A DNA stretch of 24,397 nucleotides, taken from Streptosporangiaceae bacterium (GTDB taxonomy: Bacteria; Actinomycetota; Actinomycetes; Streptosporangiales; Streptosporangiaceae). The notes beneath the pieces are model-generated. The model searched no databases. It was not told where the DNA came from and was given only the letters and a program-made list of their open reading frames with translations. Of the stretch, positions 1 through 6,671 are shown one piece after another. The position numbers and the translations under genes are program-made. The stretch spans positions 1 through 24,397 of the forward strand of contig JAICWX010000113.1 in assembly GCA_025934635.1 (NCBI GenBank), written 5' to 3'. How positions within the stretch are numbered: the first letter of the stretch is position 1; each line of letters starts with the position of its first letter.

Positions 1-417
1 CAGGAGGTGCTGGCGCTCGGTACCCCGGCGATCTGGTGGGGCTCCATGCTCGCCCTGCTGTTCTGCCTGGGCTGGTGGCTGCTGCACCGCGACTGGCGGG
101 CCGGCGCCGTCCTGCTCGGCGTCCTGGCCGGCTGGGGCCCCTGGTTCCCCCTGGTCACCCGGACCAAGTTCTACTACTACGCGCTGGAATTCGAGCCCTT
201 CCTCATCCTCGCCATCGTCTTGTGCCTCGGCCTGATCCTCGGCCCGGCCACGGCGAGCCTGCTGCGCCGGGCCACCGGGGCGGTCATCGTCGGCACCTAC
301 GTACTGTGCGTGCTGCTGATGTTCTGGTACTTCTACGCGGTCCTGGCTGGTCAGACGATCCCGTACGAGAGCTGGCTGAGCCACATGTGGTACCGGATAG
401 GCCGCGGCTGGATCTGA
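1..417 (+). CDS. Protein O-mannosyltransferase (GT39), C-terminal part
   Basis: The frame is open from the first base, so the gene begins outside the window; about 138 C-terminal codons are visible. They encode four hydrophobic helices in the pattern of the PMT four-TM C-terminal domain. A loop containing TRTKFYYYALEFEPF follows the second helix, and the protein ends PYESWLSHMWYRIGRGWI. Actinobacterial Pmt proteins end in a very similar way (helix, aromatic stretch, GQxIPY, then a tryptophan-rich tail). Known members sit in the cytoplasmic membrane and transfer mannose from polyprenyl-phosphate-mannose to Ser/Thr of proteins being exported. The catalytic N-terminal loop (Asp/Glu) is not in the window, so activity cannot be judged. 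The next gene on this strand starts 244 bp later, so the two are probably separate units. Confidence 0.8.
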   Translation, partial: QEVLALGTPAIWWGSMLALLFCLGWWLLHRDWRAGAVLLGVLAGWGPWFPLVTRTKFYYYALEFEPFLILAIVLCLGLILGPATASLLRRATGAVIVGTYVLCVLLMFWYFYAVLAGQTIPYESWLSHMWYRIGRGWI

Positions 418-461
418 GCTGGATCCGCGCTGGGGACGCCGTCAGGACCGGCTGCGCCTTC

Positions 462-475
462 CGGCGGCCCCGCCG
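462..475. terminator. Possible GC-rich hairpin terminator
   Basis: CGGCGG and CCGCCG form a compact perfect inverted repeat 45 bp after the mannosyltransferase stop codon. No T-tract follows. Actinobacterial terminators often lack one, but chance hairpins are common at this GC content. Confidence 0.25.
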
Positions 476-491
476 TCACCGCTGGCTGCCC

Positions 492-524
492 CTCAGCCCG
501 CTTTCAGCTTCCCCTCAGCCCGGG
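492..524 (+). promoter_or_regulatory. Three 11-bp direct repeats upstream of the ECF sigma gene
   Basis: Three adjacent 11-bp units begin at 492, 503 and 514: CTCAGCCCGCT, TTCAGCTTCCC and CTCAGCCCGGG. All share TCAGC in the same register. The outer two belong to a 12-bp perfect repeat, CCCCTCAGCCCG (489-500 and 511-522), spaced exactly 22 bp apart. Tandem 11-bp repeats carrying a TCA core are the usual layout of sites for OmpR/PhoP-family response regulators, though the bases flanking TCA match the Streptomyces PhoP box only partly. The array ends 4 bp before a -10-like CATAAT, which is where an activator would sit. Confidence 0.4.
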
Positions 525-528
525 TGTG

Positions 529-534
529 CATAAT
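529..534 (+). promoter_or_regulatory. Candidate -10 element (CATAAT) for the ECF sigma gene
   Basis: CATAAT differs from TATAAT at one base and lies at the start of an AT-richer patch (about 529-660). No good -35 hexamer lies 16-18 bp upstream; the 11-bp repeat array occupies that position, which would suit an activator-dependent promoter. Transcription from here would give a leader of about 120 nt. A second AT-rich stretch at 625-637 (TCTATATATACAG) could hold another -10 closer to the gene. I did not find a convincing SigR-type GGAAT-N18-GTT promoter. Confidence 0.3.
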
Positions 535-661
535 TGTTTACGCCGTTAGCGCACGGGGCAGCTGCTGGCGCCATCGGCAACGTGATTTAGGCAACAGGGG
601 GTACGTTTCCGGGCCTGTTGTACGTCTATATATACAGTGATGACAAACAACCGGAGCGAAC

Positions 662-1246
662 ATGAGCCGAGCCGAACACTCTAGCGAGGACCGCGCGCGC
701 TTTGAGCGCGACGTCATTCCGCAGCTTGGCCAGCTGTACCCGGCCGCGCTCCGGATGACGAGGAACCCGACGGACGCCGAGGACCTCGTCCAGGAGACGT
801 CGGTCAAGGCCTACGCGGCGTTCCAGCAGTTCACTCCGGGCACCAACCTGCGGGCGTGGCTGAACCGCATCCTGACCACGACGTTCATCAACGTGTACCG
901 CAAGCGGCGCCGCGAGCCGCAGCAGGCACTCGGCGGTGACCTGCAGGAATGGCAGATGTCGGCGGACCGGCTCACGCCGCCGGTGCCCTCGGCCGAGACC
1001 GAGGCGCTGGACCGGACCACCGATTCTGACCTGCTGCGGGCGCTGCGCGAGCTGCCGGGCGAGTTCCGCACGGCCGTCTACCTGGCGGACATCGAGGGCT
1101 ACCCCTACCGGGAGATCGCCGAGATCATGGGGACGCCGGTCGGGACCGTGATGTCCCGGCTGCACCGCGGCCGCCGGAAGATCAGGGAGCAGCTGATGGC
1201 GAGCGGGTTCGTCGGCAAGCCGCAGCCGGAATCCTCGGGGGCCTGA
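662..1246 (+). CDS. ECF RNA polymerase sigma factor, SigR/SigH type
   Basis: This 194-aa protein is a group IV sigma-70 factor. Region 2 spans about residues 15-90 and contains [19 protein letters not shown] and the -10-recognising [18 protein letters not shown]. Region 4 spans about 125-180, with [20 protein letters not shown], the helix-turn-helix [20 protein letters not shown] and the basic end RRKIREQL. The wording closely follows Streptomyces SigR and mycobacterial SigH, which control the thiol-oxidative stress regulon and are held by a zinc anti-sigma factor (RsrA/RshA). The ATG follows CCGGAG at good spacing. In Streptomyces and mycobacteria the anti-sigma gene follows directly. Here only 13 bp separate the stop from a convergent glycosyltransferase gene, so no partner is encoded next door. 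The family is secure; the exact regulon is inferred. Confidence 0.92.
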   Translation: MSRAEHSSEDRARFERDVIPQLGQLYPAALRMTRNPTDAEDLVQETSVKAYAAFQQFTPGTNLRAWLNRILTTTFINVYRKRRREPQQALGGDLQEWQMSADRLTPPVPSAETEALDRTTDSDLLRALRELPGEFRTAVYLADIEGYPYREIAEIMGTPVGTVMSRLHRGRRKIREQLMASGFVGKPQPESSGA

Positions 1247-1259
1247 GCGACGGCGGGGG

Positions 1260-2951
1260 TCAGGAGCCGTACAGGGTGAGCTTGACCTCGCCGGCCTGCC
1301 AGCGGCCGATGAGGTGCAGGCCTGCCGCCGCGATCAGGGCCAGCTTCTCCTTGTCCATGCGCGTGGCCGGGACCGGGAACTTGTAGTCGCTGGCGCCGGT
1401 AACCACCCAGACGCGCCGGACGCCGGTGAACCGGCTCTTCAGCTCGGCCGGGCTGGTGATTTCCTTGCCGGTCAGGGTGGCCGAGGCGATCGCCGGCCGG
1501 CCGGCCGCGATGTCGCGGAGCCGCAGGAACGGCGCCGGGTACCCGGTGCCGAGGACGTGCATGGTGCCCGGGATGTAGAAGACGATGTCCCCGGGCTGCT
1601 CCTGGGCCGCCACGATGGCCGCGGCCCGGCGCAGGTTGTCCGGGCGGGCGGCGCTCTGCCTGATGGCGTGCTGCGGTCCGGCCAGCAGGGCGGCGAGCAG
1701 CGCGACGACCAGCGCGGCCGGCAGCCAGGCTCCGCTGAGGCCGGCCAGGCGCAGCCGGCCGAGCGGGCTCCGGGCGGCGAGCCGGACCAGCCCGGTCAGC
1801 CCCGCGCCGGCCACGATGGCCAGCGCGGGCAGGCAGAACTCGATGTACCGCACGTAGTAGACCGGCTTGACGTACGACGCCGCGATCAGCAAGAACGGCG
1901 GCACCACCAGCCAGGGCAGGGCGATCGCGGCCGGGTTGAGCGGCCGCCAGCCGTCAGCCAGCCAGGCTGCCGCCAGGCCGCCCAGCGCCAGCAGGGCCAG
2001 CGGGAGCACCAGGTCCCGGGCGCCCGCGGTGGTGCTGAGCAGCCGCTCGATCGCCTTGATGCCCGGCCGGGCCAGCCACGAGATCTGCTGCTGCTGATGG
2101 CCGGCCACGGCCAGCAGCGGGGAGAGAACGGCCACCGCGGCTACCGCGGCGGCCAGCCAGCGCAGCGGGAGCCGGCCGATCCGGCGCCCGGCCGGCCCGG
2201 CGCCGCGGGTGCTGTTCAGGTCAGCACTGGCCAGCAGCAGCGTGACGCCGTGCGCGGCCAGGATCAGCAGCCCGAAGATGTTGAACAGGCCGGTCAGCGC
2301 CACCGCCGCCGCGTACGCCAGCCACCACCGCCAGCGGCCGTCGGGCCAGGCCCGCAGCAGCAGGTAGGTGGCGATCGTGGCGAACATCGTCTCGATCGCG
2401 TAGGACCGGGCCATCTGCGCGTAGTACGTCATGTACGGCGCGGTCGCGAACAGCAGCCCCGCCAGCAGCCCGGTCAGCGCCGGGACGTCCATCCCGCGGC
2501 CCGTGCCCGTGGCCCCGGGGCCACTGGGCGGGGCGCCCGCCGGGGGGGCGGCCGCCGCGGTGAACCCGGTCGCGATCACCATGGCGCACAGCGAGGGGAA
2601 CCGCAGCGCGGTGGCCGAGGTGCCGATCACCCCCGCGACCACGTGCATCAGCAGGTAGTAGGCACCGTGCACGGCATCCTGATGGCCGAGCAGGGCAAAG
2701 ACCTGACCGAACGGGCGGCCGATCGCGTCCTTGGTATAGGCCTCGTCCCGCCAGAGCGAAGGGCCGCCGAGCTCGTACCCGCCCGCCACCGCGGCGACGG
2801 CCATGGGGCCGGCGATGACCGGCCACCCGCTCCAGTGCCGGGCGCCCCGCGCCCGCTCCGGCGGCTCCGCCGCGGACGGCGTGACCGGGCCGGGCGGCTC
2901 CGCCGCGATCGCGGCGGCCGGGTCCTCCGGCCCGAGGTCGGTATCCGACAC
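1260..2951 (-). CDS. GT39-like polytopic membrane glycosyltransferase
   Basis: This integral membrane protein of about 563 aa has a GT-C fold pattern. An Ala/Pro/Glu-rich cytosolic N-terminus of about 45 residues and a first helix lead to a loop with SLWRDEAYTKDAIGRPF and later GHQDAVHGAYYLLMHV, the acidic WxDEA and D-x-x-H signature of the PMT/ArnT superfamily. About ten more helices follow, then a soluble C-terminal domain. Such enzymes use polyprenyl-phosphate sugars on the outer face of the membrane; the acceptor is unknown. A Gly/Pro-rich loop of about 25 residues interrupts the early helices. I chose the GTG at 2951 because AAGGAA lies just upstream of it. An in-frame GTG at 3044 would add 31 residues but lacks a ribosome-binding site and would put a stem-loop inside the coding region. 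It lies 123 bp behind the TagF-like gene on the same strand and may belong to the same envelope locus. Confidence 0.8.
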   Translation of the reverse strand: MSDTDLGPEDPAAAIAAEPPGPVTPSAAEPPERARGARHWSGWPVIAGPMAVAAVAGGYELGGPSLWRDEAYTKDAIGRPFGQVFALLGHQDAVHGAYYLLMHVVAGVIGTSATALRFPSLCAMVIATGFTAAAAPPAGAPPSGPGATGTGRGMDVPALTGLLAGLLFATAPYMTYYAQMARSYAIETMFATIATYLLLRAWPDGRWRWWLAYAAAVALTGLFNIFGLLILAAHGVTLLLASADLNSTRGAGPAGRRIGRLPLRWLAAAVAAVAVLSPLLAVAGHQQQQISWLARPGIKAIERLLSTTAGARDLVLPLALLALGGLAAAWLADGWRPLNPAAIALPWLVVPPFLLIAASYVKPVYYVRYIEFCLPALAIVAGAGLTGLVRLAARSPLGRLRLAGLSGAWLPAALVVALLAALLAGPQHAIRQSAARPDNLRRAAAIVAAQEQPGDIVFYIPGTMHVLGTGYPAPFLRLRDIAAGRPAIASATLTGKEITSPAELKSRFTGVRRVWVVTGASDYKFPVPATRMDKEKLALIAAAGLHLIGRWQAGEVKLTLYGS

Positions 2952-2962
2952 AGCTTCCTTCC

Positions 2963-3027
2963 CGGGCACCCCGCTCCAGGCCTTCAGGACACCCTGATTC
3001 CCCACACTATCCAAGGCGGGGTGCCCG
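2963..3027 (-). promoter_or_regulatory. Leader stem-loop in front of the GT39 ribosome-binding site
   Basis: CGGGCACCCCGC (2963-2974) and its exact reverse complement (3016-3027) form a 12-bp inverted repeat with a 41-nt loop. On the transcript the 3' arm ends only a few nucleotides before the Shine-Dalgarno AAGGAA and the GTG start at 2951. The loop holds a smaller hairpin of its own (CAGG/CCTG). The position suits control of translation or a terminator/antiterminator choice between the two genes. Function is inferred from position only. Confidence 0.4.
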
Positions 3028-3042
3028 AGATGGCCGCTGTTC

Positions 3043-3061
3043 ACGGACTCTTAAGGTCCGT
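3043..3061 (-). terminator. Small hairpin after the GT2-TagF gene
   Basis: ACGGAC (3043-3048) and GTCCGT (3056-3061) make a 6-bp stem with a 7-nt AT-rich loop, 13 bp past the stop codon of the TagF-like gene. It could be a weak terminator or a processing hairpin. There is no T-tract. Confidence 0.3.
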
Positions 3062-3074
3062 AACGGGCCGCCGG

Positions 3075-6000
3075 TCAGGCGGGGAAGACGCGGTCGCAGA
3101 CGCGGGCGCCGGCCTTGCCGTCGTCCAGGGACGCGAACTTGGCGGCGAAGCGCTCGTAGGCGTCCCGGTAGGAGGCCGCGACGGGGCCGGCCTCCCGGAC
3201 GGCCGCGATCACCTCGTCCGAGGTGGCCAGCAGCGGGCCGGGGGCTTCGGCTTCGAAGTCGAAGTAGAAGCCGCGCAGGTTGTCGCGGTAGTCGGCCAGG
3301 TCGTAGGTGAAGAACACCATCGGCCGGCCCGTGGCCGCATAGTCGAACATGGTCGAGGAATAGTCGGTGATGAGCAGGTCGGACACCAGGTAGAGCTCGG
3401 TGATGTCGGGGTAGGCGGTGACGTTGACGGCGAACCCGGGCCGCATCCCGGCCGGGACGTCGTCCGCCATGTGGTGGTGCCCGCGGATGAGGAACACGTA
3501 GTCCTCGCCGAGCTCGGCCCAGGCCCGCTCCAGGTCCAGGCGCATGTCGAAGCGGTACCGGCGGCCGTTCGCGTACACCTGGTTGTCCCGCCAGGTGGGC
3601 GCGTAGAGCACGACCCGCTTGCCGTCCGGCAGCCCTAGCCGGTCCCGGACCCGCGCGGCCACCTTGGCCGCGTCGGAGCGGCCGAGCAGGTCGTTGCGCG
3701 GGTAACCGTACTCGCCGATCTCCCCTTCGTACCGGAACGCGCCGCGCATGACGGGAGTGCTGAACGGGTTCGGCGAGAGCAGCAGGTCCCACTGCGCGAT
3801 GTCCTTCGCCAGGTGGTCGAAGTAGGCGGTGCCACTGATGAACTGCGGGTTGGCGATGTCGAAGCCGATCTTCTTCAGCGGCGTGCCGTGCCAGGTCTGC
3901 ACGTAGAACTGGCCGTCGCGCTTGCGGAACGGGGCCTGCATGTCGTCGTTGGAGATCAGGTACTTCGACCGTGCCAGCGCCTCGTAGTACTCCTGGGTGC
4001 CGCGCAGCACCGCGGTGCCGCCCGCGGGCACCGGCACCGACCAGTCGGTGACCGCCCACAGGTGCTCGCGGTCATCACCGCGGCGGCGCAGTTCCTCCGC
4101 GATGCCGAGCGGGTTGTCCCCGCAGCTCTTGCCCTTCCAGCTGATGAACAGGACCTGGTCGCGCAGCGGGGCGCTGCGCAGCAGCGCGGGGTAGAACCCG
4201 CGCCGCAGCGCGCGCTGGCCGAAGTTCCCCTGCTCGACCCGGCGCAGCTGGGGCTCGGCGGTGATCAGCGGGCTGCCGTCGCCGGTGACGAGCAGCCGGT
4301 ACCACTTGCGGCCGGCCGCCTCGCGCTGGCTGGTCACGTCGGCGAGCCGGCCGTGGTCGTACTTCAGCTCGGCCAGTTCCTCCGCGCCGGTGCCCGCCGG
4401 GCGCACGTACAGGTTCCACTCGCCGTCCCGCAGCGGGATGGCCGAGCCGAAGAACGGCAGCTGGTCCAGGTCGGCCTCGACAGTGAAGCGATCGTCTTGG
4501 ACGGCGAAGCCGATGACGTGCGAGTCGGCCGACCCGATCCGGCGCAGCACGGTCTCGTACCGCTCTCCGGGGGCCGCCCCCAGGAAGCTGCCGCGCAGCG
4601 CCAGGCGGCCGCCGGGCTGCCACGCGTGCTCGTCGATCACCGGCCGCGGGGTGCGTTCTGCTATCACAAGGTCACCGTAGCGGCTCTGGCCGGCCACGGC
4701 CTCCCGCCCGGCGAACAGGTGCCTGGTCTCCGGCCTGCCGTCCGGCCACGCCACCCGGAGCCGGGGCCGTCCGGGCTGCTTGAGGTAGGCGTCCCAGGCC
4801 ATCCCGTCGTCGCCGGCCAGCTGGCCGACCCGGTCCACCACGTCCGTCGCGCCGGCCAGCTCGCCGAGCGGCACGAGCGCGCGGTACCGGCCCGGGGCCT
4901 TGTGCGGCACCGCCGGAAAGCTTCGGATCGCCGCCCCCCGGCTGCGCACCAGCACCAGCTCGGCGGCGGCCGGGCAGGCATCGGCCGCACCACCGGGCAC
5001 CTCGACCTCGATCTCGGCCGATCTCGGGTCCTGCCAGCTCACGGCGGTCACCACCGCGCCGAGCCGCCAGGCCGCCACGTTCAGGCCGAGGCCGGCCCAG
5101 CGCGCGCCGAACCGCAGGCCGGGCGCGACCTGGCGGGGCTCCGGCCGCTCCGCCCGGCCCGGCACCGGGCTGTGCACCCGGGCCGGGCGCCACACGCCGT
5201 GGCCGCGGACCAGCATGTAGCACTGCCACTCCCCCGGGCCGCGGAACCGCCGGGGGCTGACCGTGAACTCAAAGCCCGACCAGTCGTAGTTGTACCGGTC
5301 CTGCTCGGACAGCGCGGTGGCCTCCGGATGGAAGAACGAGCGGACGGGCCGCACCCTGGGGAGGCGCCGGCCGGGCGGGCGCAGCACCACGATCTTGGAG
5401 GTGTTCCGGCGGCGTGCGATGTCGACCGACGGCACGTTGGCGCGGCCGGTCACGACCAGCTCGTCGCTCCGTCCCTTTCTGTCACGGGGCCCCTTTTTGT
5501 CACGGGCCCAGGTGATGTCGTCCACCTGCATGTACGGGTCCAGGTCACGCCAGTGCGGGCGGAACACCCGGCCGGGGACCTTGACGGGGGAATCCGTCCG
5601 GAACGGCAGGTCGGCGCGGAGACGGCCCCGGTGCCGGACTATGGGCACCTGGCGCACCGGCTGCTCCACCAGCCAGGCGGCCAGCTCGGCCAGCTGCGGC
5701 ATGGCGCGGATCCGGACCAGGTAATAGGCGAGCTTGTGGGTCGCGGGCAGGCTGCGCAGCACCCGGCGGCCGACGTTGGCCAGGTAGCCGTTCACCAGGT
5801 CGGCGAACTCGGCCCGGTACGCCTCGGTCACCTTGTGCAGGTCCTGGACGTAGAGCCACAGGTCGTTCTTGAGCGCCTTGACCTGGTGCGCCCGCAGCAG
5901 CTTGGTGGTGGAGTGCGCGGCGATGAACGAGTCGATGTCGTCCAGCGCGGTCATCCGGTCCCGCAGGTTGGCGATATCGGTGCGGCTCTGCGTGATGGAC

Positions 6001-6671
6001 AGCTTGCCCTGCGCGCGCTCGCGCCAGTAGTAGACGATGTCCGGGATCACGTCGACTGCCCTGGCCAGCACGTGGGCCCTGGTCATCAGCCGCAGGTCCT
6101 CCCAGACCACCTGCTCGGGGAAGGCCAGCTGATGGGAATCCCAGAAGCTGCGCCGGAACAGCTTGTTCCAGACCGACACGTCGTAGAGCAGCCGCGGCGT
6201 CCTGGTCACGTGCGTGCCGGCCTGCCTGCCCTTGAGCGCCAGGGTATGCAGCGCCGACGGGTTGAGGCCCTTCGGGCCGACGCGCCACACGGCCCCGCTC
6301 ACGAAGTCCGAGCCGGACCGCTCGAGCGCGTGCAGCAGCAGCTCGTACGCGTTGGCCGGCAGCAGGTCGTCGCCGTCGACGAAGGCCAGGAACTCCCCGC
6401 GGGCCTGCTCGACGCCCCGGTTGCGCGCGCCGCCCGGGCCGCCGTGTTCCGGCTGGATCAGCCTGAACCGCGGGTCGGCGGCCGCCTTGGCCCGGGCGAT
6501 CCCGGCGCTGCGGTCGGTGGAGCCGTCGTCGACCATGATCACTTCCAGGTCGGCCAGCGACTGGGCGGCGATCGAGTCCAGGCAGTCGGCGAGGTCGTCG
6601 GCGTTGTTGAAGAACGCCACGACGACGCTGATCCGGGGGGTGGTCACTGGGCTGGTTCCTTGGCTTGTCAT
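3075..6671 (-). CDS. GT2 glycosyltransferase fused to TagF-like polymerase
   Basis: This 1198-aa two-domain enzyme starts with a GT-A family 2 glycosyltransferase (residues 13 to about 110: ISVVVAFFNN, VDDGSTD at 47-53, FVDGDD at 97-102). A long middle region of beta-rich and linker sequence follows. From about 836 to the end is a CDP-glycerol glycerophosphotransferase (TagF) domain: QTWHGTPLKKIG around 925-936 with the expected catalytic His, LYAPTWRD, RGHHH, and ITDYSSTMFDYAATGRP around 1101-1115. Known TagF enzymes add glycerol-phosphate units from CDP-glycerol to wall teichoic acid; GT2-TagF fusions are thought to make sugar- or polyol-phosphate polymers. The ATG at 6671 shares ATGA with the stop of the upstream asparagine synthetase, so the two are probably translationally coupled. 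The domain calls are strong; the polymer product is unknown. Confidence 0.88.
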   Translation of the reverse strand: MTSQGTSPVTTPRISVVVAFFNNADDLADCLDSIAAQSLADLEVIMVDDGSTDRSAGIARAKAAADPRFRLIQPEHGGPGGARNRGVEQARGEFLAFVDGDDLLPANAYELLLHALERSGSDFVSGAVWRVGPKGLNPSALHTLALKGRQAGTHVTRTPRLLYDVSVWNKLFRRSFWDSHQLAFPEQVVWEDLRLMTRAHVLARAVDVIPDIVYYWRERAQGKLSITQSRTDIANLRDRMTALDDIDSFIAAHSTTKLLRAHQVKALKNDLWLYVQDLHKVTEAYRAEFADLVNGYLANVGRRVLRSLPATHKLAYYLVRIRAMPQLAELAAWLVEQPVRQVPIVRHRGRLRADLPFRTDSPVKVPGRVFRPHWRDLDPYMQVDDITWARDKKGPRDRKGRSDELVVTGRANVPSVDIARRRNTSKIVVLRPPGRRLPRVRPVRSFFHPEATALSEQDRYNYDWSGFEFTVSPRRFRGPGEWQCYMLVRGHGVWRPARVHSPVPGRAERPEPRQVAPGLRFGARWAGLGLNVAAWRLGAVVTAVSWQDPRSAEIEVEVPGGAADACPAAAELVLVRSRGAAIRSFPAVPHKAPGRYRALVPLGELAGATDVVDRVGQLAGDDGMAWDAYLKQPGRPRLRVAWPDGRPETRHLFAGREAVAGQSRYGDLVIAERTPRPVIDEHAWQPGGRLALRGSFLGAAPGERYETVLRRIGSADSHVIGFAVQDDRFTVEADLDQLPFFGSAIPLRDGEWNLYVRPAGTGAEELAELKYDHGRLADVTSQREAAGRKWYRLLVTGDGSPLITAEPQLRRVEQGNFGQRALRRGFYPALLRSAPLRDQVLFISWKGKSCGDNPLGIAEELRRRGDDREHLWAVTDWSVPVPAGGTAVLRGTQEYYEALARSKYLISNDDMQAPFRKRDGQFYVQTWHGTPLKKIGFDIANPQFISGTAYFDHLAKDIAQWDLLLSPNPFSTPVMRGAFRYEGEIGEYGYPRNDLLGRSDAAKVAARVRDRLGLPDGKRVVLYAPTWRDNQVYANGRRYRFDMRLDLERAWAELGEDYVFLIRGHHHMADDVPAGMRPGFAVNVTAYPDITELYLVSDLLITDYSSTMFDYAATGRPMVFFTYDLADYRDNLRGFYFDFEAEAPGPLLATSDEVIAAVREAGPVAASYRDAYERFAAKFASLDDGKAGARVCDRVFPA

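Noticed and set aside
576..619. SigR autoregulatory promoter (GGAAT-N18-GTT) upstream of the ECF gene
   Set aside because: GGCAAC occurs twice (576-581, 590-595), but no GTT lies at the required 18-19 bp spacing.
1314..3638. Long plus-strand open frame opposite the GT39-like gene
   Set aside because: Its translation is Gly/Arg/Gln-rich with no family motif and is antisense to a good membrane protein. High GC creates such frames.
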